Source of the DNA: Hysterangium stoloniferum
Lineage: Eukaryota > Basidiomycota > Agaricomycetes > Hysterangiales > Hysterangiaceae
Assembly (NCBI GenBank): GCA_015178975.1
Contig: WHVD01000156.1
Coordinates: 62,001 to 126,000, forward strand
DNA: 64,000 nucleotides
Direction of reading: 5' to 3'
Shown: one piece after another, positions 33,871 through 44,553 of the stretch
How positions within the stretch are numbered: position 1 is the stretch's first letter
How the letters are laid out: each line of letters begins with the position of its first letter
The notes under the pieces: generated by a model
Told to the model about the DNA's origin: nothing
Seen by the model: only the letters and a program-made list of their open reading frames with translations
Databases searched by the model: none
Position numbers and translations under genes: made by a program

Positions 33871-34910
33871 TGTTAGGATACACACACAGGCTGGGTTTCC
33901 GGAGAAACCTGTGGGATATCCGGTAGGACTTGGCTTCAGCTTATAGGCTGTGCCCTCGCTAGATCGTGTTGTCCAATTTCAAACGGACAGACGGGGATCC
34001 CGGGGAGTCCGGGCGGGGTTCATGGGTCATAGGTCATAAGTTGGGGGTCATGGGTTGTAGGTCGGAGGTCATGGGTTGTGAGTCGAGATAGTTGAGAGAG
34101 ATAGATGTGCCGGAGCCCGTGGGCTCCAACTAGTGCAAGCGATGTGAATCAAGTAAGGTTTTAGAGTGGAAAATGTTATTAGATTACTGGGGGGAATCTA
34201 AGCTAATTTTCTGACTGGATTGTATGTACAACATCTGCCAGTTTATATAGACCATGGAGTGAATGACATACCAAATCCAGTAATAACAAAACGAAACTAA
34301 CAAAACATAAAACGGGAATAGTAAACACCAAATTGGTGTTAGGAACGGAATGGAACAGAACAGAACAGAACAGAACGGAACAGAACAGAACGGAACAGAA
34401 TGGAACAGAATGGAACAGAACAGAACAGAACAGAACAGAACAGAACAGAACAGAACAGAACAGAACAGAACAGAACAGAACAGAACAGAACAGAACAGAA
34501 CAGAACAGAACAGAACAGAACAGAACAGAACAGAACAGAACAGAACAGAAGGGAACGGAGCGGAGTCCGAATTGTGACAAAGCATAACCCATAACGGGAA
34601 ACAGAGCGGGAGCGGAGTCCTAAATTGTGACAGGTCATTTGACTAAAACGGGAACGGGGCTCGATTAGAGCGGTGACGGGATTCTGAGCAGGGTCCAGTG
34701 ACTGATGCGTGGGACGAAGACAGACATAGACAGAGATGGAGTCCGGGGGAAGTCTGGTGACTGATATGTGTCATATTGAGGTCGAACGTAACTAGTCTTG
34801 ATGTAACGGAGTTCGGGCCAGAAATCCTATAAACAGACGATTGGTGCTTGTAGCATGTGGGGGCGTACGGGTTAGTGCCCGGAGTCTGGCGGGATTGTCC
34901 GGTCGTAACA
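33871..34910 (+). mobile_element. Solo LTR (family E, long form) with pentanucleotide array
   Basis: 1,040 bp, TGTTAGGATACACAC...GGTCGTAACA, target duplication TCCAC at 33,866-33,870 and 34,911-34,915. It shares its centre and right end with the 428-bp copy at 30,757 but has about 240 extra bases at the left and a large (CAGAA)n expansion. Confidence 0.9.
34347..34555. repeat. Pentanucleotide microsatellite (CAGAA)n
   Basis: About 40 units, the central 30 or so perfect and the left edge with GGAA variants. Being a multiple-of-five repeat without stops, it creates long artificial frames on both strands. Confidence 0.95.
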
Positions 34911-35286
34911 TCCACAACAACTAGGATTGCTGTATGACCTTCATATGCTGGCAGGTGCTCAATAAAATCCATAGAAATCGAGTTCCAGGGTTTTTCCGGT
35001 ATCCGTAATTGTTTGAGTAGGCCATATGGTTTGTGTTGCTGTGATTTAGAGCGTAAACATGTTGTACAGGATTTGTAATAGTGCTTAATGAAATCTCAGA
35101 TGCTGGGCCATGTATATTCTCTTCTAATGAGCGAAAGAGTTTTTTTGTTGTAGGATTCGCAGCTGAAGGGTGTCGGAATCCGGTACATAGATGTGGTTGT
35201 CAAGTCTAATGAAACCCTGCGAGTCTAGTGACCATCGGGGTTGATCAGGTTGGACGTGTTATCGAGGTGTGCTTTGGTGACTGGGT

Positions 35287-36962
35287 CTAATGGAATTGCT
35301 GATAGTATATCTTGATGTAACTTTTCGGTATCCATAAGGATAACACTTTGCAAGACTGGATGAATGAGGTAAGTGGCTCAGATAGATGCAGACAGTTGTT
35401 CAGTTGAAAACATAGGCTTAAAATTATGTGATTAACTGTGGTGTAATCACTACTCCCCTCTTTAGGATAGACATCCCATTGTCTAGTCATAGTGTCGGGT
35501 TTTCCACCAAGGCAGTTGGGACAGAAGTGGATGACCATATTGAAAGTAGAGAGGTATTTGGACCATCGGGCTTGCTGACAGGTGAGTAGTTTTGTGGTTG
35601 AAAAGTAAACCAAATTCTTGTGGTCAGTTATAACATCTATCGGATGAGCTGATCCTTCCAAATAATGTCACCATGTCTTGAAAGCTTCAAATATCACGAG
35701 TAGTTCTTTTGAGACAAAAAAGCTACTGGGTGGACTTCACCATTGGTGTCCAGAATGGACAATATCACAGCAAGTGCATAATCTGAGGCATCAGTTTCCA
35801 CAATGAGTTGAACATCGGGCTTTCAGTGTGACAAAATAGGAGCAGATGTAAATGCACTTTTCAATTCTCGGAATGCCATTCAGCATTCTTCAGAGAAAGA
35901 ATTCCACAGGGCATCTTTATGAGTAAGAAAAGTGAGCAAAACGGTAATTTTTGAGTAGTTGTGAATGAAATGACGATAAAAATTGGTGAAGCCTAAAAAG
36001 GACTGAATGTCCTTAACCTTTCGGGGTTCCAGCCAATCTTGAATGACTTGAATTTTAGAGTTGTCCATGCAGAGACTGTCAGGTCCCATCATTAAACCTA
36101 ATATTCAACTGTGTCGACATCAAATGAACATTTTTTACCATTCACAAAAAGAGCATGTTTTTGGAGTCTTCGGAGAACTTCATGGACATGTTCGTCATGA
36201 AGTATAGGATCTTCGGAGAATATGAGAATGTCGTCTAAGTACACTGAGGAGGTTGGAAAAGATGTCATTAATAAAATGTTGAAAGACCGATGAAGCATTG
36301 GTGAGGCCAAAAGGCATCACTAACCATTTGAAGGAGCCACAGTGAGTGCGAAAAGCTGTTGGGCCTTCTGAGGGGCATCGAGTAAATCGGAGATTAGTGG
36401 TAACAGGTACTTATCTTTCTGAGTGATTGCATTTAGTCCTCGAAAGTTCAATGCAAAGCCATAGGGAACCATCTTTTTTCTGAACAAATAGGACAGGGGC
36501 TCCATAAGGAGACTTTGAGGGTCGGATAAAACCTATAGCCAAGTGTTTGTCCAAGAAATCTCAGATAGCCGATAATTCCGTCTGTGAGAGAGGATAAACT
36601 GGGCCTAAGGGCAGATGTGAACCTTCTTCAATATCAATTTTCAAATTGTAGGGCCTGTGAGGGGCAAGTTGATCAGCTTTTTGTTTACTGAAGATGTCTG
36701 CAAATTCATGGTATTTTTCTGGAACACCTTCCAAATCTGCAGTCGGTTTGGCCACTGGGATTGCAAAGTGACCGGTGGCTTTGTCAACCTTAAGGTTGAC
36801 TGTAAATGCTTGGGAGCCTTCCAACTTGATGGCTCTCATAAAAGCTGCAGTGTTTATTAGAGACGGGAGGCAGAGAGCTTGGATTTGCCATGGGGCTGGA
36901 GGTGCTGTAGAGGCCATATTTGCTGAAACAGGCAGAAATGGACCAGTCGTATCGGGTGCCAA
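35287..36962 (-). mobile_element. Reverse transcriptase / RNase H region of element B
   Basis: The front part at 36,962-36,561 (KYHEFADIFSKQKADQLAPH), reverse transcriptase with [20 protein letters not shown] and the catalytic-block region near 36,240, and RNase H with [18 protein letters not shown]. Parallel to the copy at 283-2,509. Broken. Confidence 0.88.
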
Positions 36963-37015
36963 CGGGGTTCAGAAATGGATACTGCCCAATAGCTAATCAA
37001 TCAATGGATTGTAGG

Positions 37016-38707
37016 TTATGTCCTAGAACCACGGAGCAGCTCGAGTCCAACTGTGTTACAAAAAACATAACTGTCTGAAAGGTTCCACATGGGAACTGAA
37101 GTCAGAGTTCGCAGGCTTGCAAAATTACAGTGTTTGAGGTACCATTGAAGAGTCAGAGCAGAATCGGATCTATTGCATAGGTTTTTAACTGATTTTTTCG
37201 GGAAAAATTTATATCTATAAAACAATGGGTTGAACCTGAATCTACGAGGGCTCGAAGAGTAAGGCTCCCAAAGGGTTCCAAAGTGAGATTTATAAACAAT
37301 GAATTTGGATCATACAGGGCAGACACATTAAGATGACAATTTTCCAGTGTGCAGGGAGATTCAACACAACTCTCCAACTGCATGGAATCCAGAGAGTTGC
37401 TTAATCTTTTTTTGACTCGGCAGCCAGCTTGGCCAGTTGTGAGGTCGTGGCCATATTGGCCGATCGGGCTTTTGTGGCCTTTGGGCATGCGGTGACTTGG
37501 TGTCCAGGATCTGCACACAACAACCAAAGATTGTTGTCCATTTGGCATTGCTTTTCTTGTGGTAGGAGCCTGCTGTCGGAGCCAAGTTTGCCAGTTAGGT
37601 CAGGTTTGTCCTTGTCTTGTGACTTATTTGACTGTTTGCCCTTGCCTTTTTTGTTGTTAGAACCCTTGTTGTCGGACTTTTTATTGGAGTTCGAGTTGCC
37701 GCTATTGTTGGTGTTTTGATTACCAGATTTGTTGGCATTCTTGTTGTCCGATGATCTTTTGTCCGATGGGTTTTTGCGACTGATTTCTGAGCGTCGTTCC
37801 CAGTATCGGGCATCCACATTTTGGGCCTTTAGACACATGAAAGGGAGAGTCTTCAGTTTGCTGGTCTCTCCTTTGGAAACTTCATCTTTGAGGTGAGACG
37901 GGAGGCTGGAGTAAAACTGGTAATGGAGGGCCGAATCACCCCAGTTGCAACATGTGGTGAGGTTGTTGAACTGGACGATGTAGTCGGTGATGCATTGGGT
38001 GTTTTTCATTTTGAGATTAGAAAGTGCAGTCTTGGCATTGCCAGTTTGGTCGTAGGGGCTGAAGTTTGTTTCAAGTTCCTCAACAAAAGCGTCCCAATCA
38101 TGAAGCCAATCAGGATCTTCAGAAGTGAGGCTGGAGAATGTGGGTTCAAACCAGGCTGCTGCGGAGTCCTTGAGGTATGAGAATGTGAAGTTTACCTTTC
38201 AGTCATCTGTTGTGAAAGCAGCCAGTTGGTCCCAAAAGTTGAATTGACATTGCATAAGAAATGTCGGTAATTTCTTCAGGTTTGAGCTGGTAAATGGTTC
38301 AGGTTTATTGACTCGGGTTTGCCCAGGTTCTTTTTCCTTAGTATTGTTCTTAAGGAAATCGTTAAGGGATCCTAAGGTACCTGAGAACAATTCCCATGTC
38401 TTGTAAGGATCAAAATCTGGTTTTTGTTTTGCAGACTTCATAGGACCACTAGCCTGAGGTAAGGACTGGTTGCTATCCTCAGGTTCAGGTCCCAGAGCTG
38501 ACTGATTGTTAACCTCTTCAGGTGCTTCAGGTTTAGTGGCATCAGTAACTTCTTCAGCATTGCCGGTAATTTCCACAAAGTGGGATTCTTCAGAGGGTTC
38601 TGGATGTGGGGTTTCAGAGTAGCTTGGGCTGTATACAGGAATGGAGACTTGAGAGTGGAAGATTCTGCTTCACCACTTGGCTTGGCATCCTTTTTCCTCA
38701 GAGGCAT
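37016..38707 (-). mobile_element. Gag and protease region of element B
   Basis: Gag starts near 38,707, next to the 5' LTR. The central part has an asparagine/lysine/serine-rich tract (about 37,760-37,620), then a knuckle-like CADPGHQVTAC. The protease region has LRALVDSGSTHCFID (DSG catalytic motif) near 37,240. Broken. Confidence 0.85.
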
Positions 38708-38744
38708 GATTAATGGAAAATGCGAGTGTGAAATCAGAATATAC

Positions 38745-39484
38745 TGTGAAGAACTGAAAACTGACTAATGTTGGTAGGCCGATGGGGACCGATTGGAAGG
38801 ACTTGGCTTCAGCTTATATGCTGCACCCTCACAAGTTACCATCAGGTGTCCTTAAATTTCGGGCAGGCAAAGACCAGTCCTGTTGAATTCCTTACAGTGG
38901 GTTACTGATCGGAACTGAAGGATAAGTCGAGTGTTGGGCCAAGGGGTCGGGGACCGAGAGTGGGTGAGTGCATGCAAAGGCAGAGAGTGGGATACTTAGA
39001 GTAAGACTTCTAGAGATGTATGTAGGTGTTCTGAGTCGATATTCTGATTGTCTAGTAACTACAACTACAGCAGATTCATATACAAATTATTGGCATCTAG
39101 AAAATACTAACTAAGGGAAGAGTGGAAACATTACTGACAAATAAACTTGACTAGGAACTGGAAGGTTACAATAAGTTCGGAGGCCGTGATTTAACCGAGA
39201 GTGGAATTATGAGAAAAGGAAATAGTCCATGGATTACAAGTATATACAGGCATATGTGAAACATAGTGTAGAATGGATCATCATAATAAAAAGGGACGTA
39301 TCAGAGTATAACCAGATAGTATGAGTATAATTTGATGGGGGCGTAAATGGGGTTTGATCGCCATGAAGGCATACATCAGTGTTGGGCGACCAATGGCTTC
39401 TGATATGAGGACTTGATTAATAACTAGAAATGTCGTATCCTCGGGGACCGTCAGTTTGTGAAGGGTTGCGACATGGTCGTAACA
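38745..39484 (-). repeat. 5' LTR of element B
   Basis: 740 bp, TGTGAAGAACTG...GTCGTAACA. No clear TGG-type primer-binding site follows on the minus strand (complement of 38,720-38,744), unlike element A, so priming may differ. Confidence 0.88.
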
Positions 39485-39740
39485 CTCAGGAGGCCATAGT
39501 GTGTCACTATATGCTTGAACACTAAATGGCCAGTTTCTTCTTCATTGATGGTGGTTTTACAAGGTATGATAATTGCATATTTAGTTAATTTATCAACAAG
39601 TACTAATATGTTATCAAACCCATCGCTTTCTGGTTGTTATGTATTTTTAGGTTTTTCCGATTTTTAATCAATCTCCCCTAACAAATTGATAAAAACAAGT
39701 TTAAATGTACTAATATTGCAACATAATTATTGTACATTTG
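39485..39740 (-). mobile_element. Gypsy element C, integrase fragment (right part)
   Basis: Minus-strand integrase core residues (ILVLVDKLTKYAII near 39,600) that precede those at 17,404-16,840. CTCAG at 39,485-39,489 is the duplicated target of B. The piece ends near the solo LTR at 39,741. Confidence 0.75.
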
Positions 39741-40144
39741 TGTGAGGAGTATGCTTTTACCACAGTTTCATTGTGGTAAAACACTCCTTTTATTTTATTT
39801 ATATTTTACACATTTTATTCATATTTTTCTATCCTTTATATTCTTCGAATATTGTACCATTTCATTAGTTCGAAGCTTTGTGTATACTTGTGGGTGCACT
39901 CAGCACCAAATAGAACTCAGACACACTTTTACCCAAGCACCACCACTCGTAAGATACAAACTAGGTCTACAGCGAGCGGTGATCAGGGTAACATGTCAGC
40001 TACCACATAGGTAGCATTATCTGAGCTATCCAACACTTCAGACCTCGAACTATAGCAGTCGAGGCCTCCACTCAAATCATCATTCTTCCCATTCTACTCA
40101 TTTCTTTGTATATAGAATGGTCAGAACTTCTACCACTCTTCACA
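39741..40144 (+). mobile_element. Solo LTR of family D, internally shortened
   Basis: 404 bp, TGTGAGGAGTATGCTTTTAC...CTCTTCACA, homologous to 24,228-24,701 but lacking about 70 internal bases. Flanks ATTTG and AATAG do not form a clear duplication. Confidence 0.8.
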
Positions 40145-40258
40145 AATAGTCTCCTGAAATTAACATGATTTTTACAATTTATTTCATATTTTTATCATTT
40201 ACTTTGGGAGAGCTATCGAATTTCTACTGTTTATTCTTTTTTATCTCAATATCTTCTA

Positions 40259-41035
40259 CAGTGACCCAAAAAGCATCTGGATGTTTGGTGAAATTGGAAA
40301 GATGGGTTTACAGCTCCAGAAATAAAATAGATAAAATTCTGAATAAATCAGAGGTAAGAGGTATACATCTGACCTACATGATGACATAAGCATGACATCA
40401 TAGCTTTCCTTATCAGGAGAGTAGGAAATTAATAATGGACATGGTGCATCCAGACACTTTTTTTGCTCTTGTAATTAATTACTAGATTTTACCAGTTTCA
40501 GTATTTAGTGTACCCCCCCTTGGCCTTTAGTACTGCAGCAACCCTTCTAGGCATGCTCTTGATCAATTCAAGGCATTTCTCCCTTGGAATACCTCCCATT
40601 CCACCTCCACTCTCTCCCAGAGCTCCAATATGCTCTTGGGTGCCTCAGGGTATGTTCCAAGCCTTCTCTTCAACTCCCACCATAAGTGTTCTATTGGATT
40701 CAAGTCTGGAGACTGTGCAGGCCAGTCTAAAACCTCCACCTGATGGTCCTTGAAACAATCCTTGGCCAACTTGCAAGTGTGTTTAGGGTCATTGTCTAGT
40801 TGAGTTTCATGTATCAGTTGACAGAGCAAAAAAAAATGTCCAGATGCACCATGTCCATTGTTCATTTCCTACTTCCCTGATAAGGAAAGCTATGATGTCA
40901 TTCTTATGTCATCATGTAGGTCAGATGTATACCTCTTACCTCTGATTTATTCAGAACTTTATCTATTTTATTTCTGGAGCTGCAAACCCATCTTTCCAAT
41001 TTCACCAAACATCCAGACGCTTTTTTGGGTGACTG
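40259..41035 (-). mobile_element. Tc1/mariner deletion derivative with long inverted arms
   Basis: 777 bp flanked by TA (40,257-40,258; 41,036-41,037). Inverted arms of about 205 bases (40,259-40,464; 40,829-41,035) start CAGTGACCCAAAAAGC. Between them is only the last third of a transposase. Each arm again has outer and inner end motifs in opposite orientation (AAAAAGCATCTGGATG / CATCCAGACACTTTTT), as in the element at 3,595. Confidence 0.9.
40563..40865 (-). pseudogene. Tc1 transposase C-terminal fragment
   Basis: It contains the second catalytic Asp (QLDNDPKHTCKLAKDCF) and the final Glu (SPDLNPIEHLWWELKRRLG) of a DD34E transposase; the first Asp and both DNA-binding helix-turn-helix domains are deleted. 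It cannot be active but could be mobilised in trans. Confidence 0.88.
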
Positions 41036-41479
41036 TAAGTTGGCCATCTGGCACTTATTGCGCAACGTGTGGGAATATTCGTCACAACAAGTGACTGTCA
41101 TCACAAATGCGAAGAGTAGTGTGACACGCACGGGAAAATTAAGTAATCAGCACGTGTGAACCCTTTCATTACTAATTGTGGCAAGAGATTAGAGACTGTC
41201 ATGGTCCACTGCATAGCCGAGGCTACACATGACTCTATCTCTAACATCCTAAACAAGTTCGAAGTCTAAGCTACATCTCTTTTGTTCCCAATGAAGGTAT
41301 AATTGAAATTCATTTGCCCTGCCGCAGAAATTTCTCCTGGGGTCGGGTTGAACAATTTCTCCTGAAGGGGGAGATGACGTTGCTTGTAGGATTAATAGAT
41401 GATTGAAACACGGAACCTAGCCTCAAGGCTGGGTGACTGGTAATTCTCTCTTGAGTCAAGGTTCACCTTAAAAGTAGCG

Positions 41480-42460
41480 CAATTCTAGTCCAATCCTGCC
41501 TAACAGCTTTGAGGCACTTTGTATGAATAGATGATGGACCGTTGCATGTAATAAAGAATTATCGCATTCGCTCACCTTACGTGATTCAAGTCAAAATATA
41601 ATATCCCCAGCCACACCTTTGAGTGGTGGGAATGGGTTAGCAGATTCTTTAATGCCATCGAGAGCCAGCCGTGCAATGTTGCTGCTAGTTTCCAGGCTGG
41701 TAGTAGCGGGAGGTAGTCTCAAATGACCTTCAAGCTTGGGAATTTACCCCAAGAGGGCTGCCCAACCTGCCATTGTTGGTGTTGGCCAAAGGAAACAATG
41801 ATTGGATCAAAGCTGTGCAATCTACATGGAAAATGATGCCAACAATTATCTGGAAGATCGATGAACCAGGTACATGCACAGCCCGTAAAAGCCAGGAGAA
41901 GTGCTATGTGGAGAAGTGCTGTACTTCACGGGGGAGAGGTATATTTTCAATTTAGTAGCTTCCTTGGTAAATTGCTAATGCTGTACCCAATTGCGCCCAG
42001 TGCCAAAGTGACAACATGATTTGGACACGAAAGAAGAATCAAGAGTTGATGTCGTGAGCAGTTTCCTTAGCTGTGCATGGGTTATTTTCTGATGGAAATA
42101 TATGTATGTCAATATTTAAGTTTCCTTGCTGAAATCAAGCTCAAAGCTGTGGATGGCCAGCATCAGTTGCATGGTCTTTTTGGTCTAATCAATATTCAAA
42201 AAGAAGAAGAGAAGATATCGTTTCTGAAAGCTGAGCTCGAAAACAGACTTGGCAAGTTTGAAGTGGAACAATCCTGACAACTTCAGCTGTCCGGAAACGC
42301 CATCAATCACATTGAGGTTATTTTCAAGTTCATTCTTCCCTGCAGCTATTTACGTGCTTTTGTTTAAAATAAGCTAAGTGATATGACTCTCAACCTGCAA
42401 TCTAGTATGCAGAAAGAGTTTTATTATATACAGATAGAATTAAGACAATTAGAAGGTAAG
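41480..42460. pseudogene. STAND/NLR-N-terminus-like gene, copy 1, internally rearranged
   Basis: The first-exon equivalent (SADAFPPLK-type residues, here read on the minus strand at 41,740-41,480) and its upstream region (to about 42,040) are inverted relative to the next exon, which reads on the plus strand at 42,120-42,277 (IKLKAVDGQHQLHGLFGLIN). The junction lies near 42,045. Copies 2 and 3 have these exons in one orientation. The family assignment rests on the LETTGNVARLALD...FPPLK motif and is tentative. Confidence 0.5.
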
Positions 42461-43300
42461 TGTATTTACAGGTTTGACCGATCAATCCAAATGAACGCAA
42501 CTAACAGCAAACCATAAAAAATGCTTTTTCTTAAATTTTTTTATAACCCATGCGGTTAACAAAAAATTGTATGCAAGTGAGTGGTGGGAATGGAGGAGCG
42601 AGGTGGTGTCTCTACTTTATTCTAATTCTATAGTGATTCACTGACTTGTCTGTAGTTAGGGACACTGCTCCACCCATTGTGCACTTATACGGACATGTTA
42701 CCACAATATGCTTATGTCCACAAGCTCAAATAAAATGATACAAGTATGACAAGAAGCATACAATTCGTTAATCGGCAGTTTGGATTCCAGCGAACGATTC
42801 AAAAGGTTGGGTACCCCCGAATCTGAATTCGGGTCGTGTTACTAGTCCTCTTGTGATCTGTACCTGGTGGGTTTTCGGGATTGGAGAAGCTGATTCGCAT
42901 CAATGTTGGTTTAGTCTTTTCCCTGCTAGTAAAAATAAAGCCGTCTGACTTTAATTGCAAAAGGGATCCCTGTAGGTTCATGAGAACAAAGCTGAGAATT
43001 AAGTACTCGGGGATACACTACAGCCTACTGGAAATTGGGGTTGAAAAACATGCTTTGTAAGTTTTGCTTCTTCCAGGGTTTAGGCTTTTGAAGCACCTAA
43101 CCTGCTCGAATGGCCTTCTGATCATCAGTCCTGGCTTGAGAGTTGCATCAAGTCTGATGGTGTTTAAATGGATCTTCTAGAATTTTGCAGAATGTCATGA
43201 CCCAATTTGTGTGGGGGGCATATGAGGATTGGGAAAGTTAGGAAAATAAATAATATAATTACGAGGAGTGTATTGGCACCACACCTGGTATGCATACTGC

Positions 43301-43625
43301 TGTTCGAGTATTCGAGGTAATCTACAAGCCTGGAGATCACAGTGTGAGGACTCTCTACACTGGGAGCGTAGCCACTAAAGAGTAGAGCGGTGTAGGTATT
43401 AAACCAGTGATATTGCTAGGCTTCTAGATGAGGATCCTACTCCTCAGCTAGACTAACTATATACTACGTACATGGTCTGTGCACTGGTCTGTGCACGATG
43501 GCATGCTATGGATCTAGTGAACACTAAACTAAATATACAGAATCACATGTCATGAACTGGTCAGATTTATACAGTCACAAGACGAGATATGAGATTAGGC
43601 TAAACATGTATCTCATATTCTAACA
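43301..43625 (-). mobile_element. Solo LTR (family F)
   Basis: 325 bp, target duplication ACTGC at 43,296-43,300 and 43,626-43,630. Termini are TGTTAGAATATGAG...ACTCGAACA on the minus strand. The corresponding position in the other arm (near 62,150) is empty and reads straight through. Confidence 0.88.
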
Positions 43626-43669
43626 ACTGCGTCATTGTCACAATTTCTACATGGAGTCTGAAGCCGCAC

Positions 43670-44149
43670 TGTCACAAACGTACAAGCTCAAATTTCGATA
43701 ATATTCAATATTACATTTCTTCAACATTTCTTCGACTTTCCGACTCAATTTCCGACTCAACTTCCGACTCAACTATTCTTCAACAATATCTTCGACAATC
43801 TCAAATATCTTCAACTTGTCTCAGGTTGATGTCATTGATGATTTCACTTTGATATCATATTATCATCATAGGTAAATGATATATAGTATATAAGGGCAAT
43901 GATAGGAACGAAGGAAGTCAGTCAGAAAACCTGTATTATATTATATTATTACTGTATTATATAATTGTCAAGCTTTTTCTGAGCCTTTCTTCAACTTATT
44001 TATTCGTGAGCCTCTGTGTCCTATCTTTGCCTCATGCTTTATCAACAGGATGAATTAATACTTTGTCGAATGAGGCATTTTTATTTGATATTGTTGAATA
44101 TTCTTCAATTGTTTATTTGACTTTATTGAGTAAAATTTGATTCGTGACA
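43670..44149 (+). mobile_element. Solo LTR-like insertion with decayed target duplication
   Basis: 480 bp, TGTCACAAACG...ATTCGTGACA. Flanks CGCAC (43,665-43,669) and CATGC (44,150-44,154) differ only by transitions. The empty site in the other arm reads CGTGC. All three are explained by CpG decay of CGCGC. Confidence 0.75.
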
Positions 44150-44553
44150 CATGCCAGCTCTGAACAGCATTATGATAATGCACCACACCATATTCACCCC
44201 TTCTTTCTGCGCCCACCTGTTTTCCTACGACCCCAGTCAAGCGGTAATCAATTCATTAGTGGACATGTCGCTGGTCCAAGTCATAGTCATACACCATCTA
44301 TAGACAATACGCATGTTCAAGTAGTTACATCTTCATTCTTGATTTCTTTCTGTATTTGACTTGCACTGTCACTTTGGCACACAGGTGCAATCAGCTACAG
44401 CAGTAAACTTCTACCAAGGAGGCTATTATATCAAATCATAGGGCATTCGCACAGGAAGAGCGACACAAGCTTGTCCAAAAAACAGTCTTCTAGAGTCTTA
44501 TGCACTATATGCATACATGAACAGCCTTTCAAATCTTCCATATAATCACAATA

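Larger units (their letters stand above)
33200..35286 (-). mobile_element. Integrase region of element B, split by a solo LTR
   Basis: Integrase pieces DFIEHLPAYEGHTAILVVVD (34,972 down) and TVDQLTKQSIFIPTYD (33,880 down) lie on either side of the solo LTR at 33,871-34,910. The zinc-binding part lies at about 35,080-35,250. Broken. Confidence 0.85.
17405..39484 (-). mobile_element. Chromodomain Ty3/Gypsy element B, full-length but broken, with nested insertions
   Basis: LTRs of about 738-740 bp bound it: the 3' LTR at 17,405-30,519 (split by element A) and the 5' LTR at 38,745-39,484, both TG...CA. The target duplication CTCAG lies at 17,400-17,404 and 39,485-39,489, inside the integrase of element C. 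Order on the minus strand: Gag (38.7-37.4 kb), protease, reverse transcriptase, RNase H, integrase, chromodomain (33.17-32.85 kb), then a 2-kb region with an antisense ORF, a purine tract next to the 3' LTR (complement of 30,520-30,535), and the 3' LTR. Insertions: element A in the 3' LTR, and solo LTRs at 30,757, 32,112 and 33,871. It is a fossil with more than ten breaks; many LTR differences suggest it is clearly older than A. Confidence 0.92.

Noticed and set aside
34184-34594. Long open frames on both strands rich in FCSVL or RTEQN
   Set aside because: They are translations of the (CAGAA)n array, not genes.
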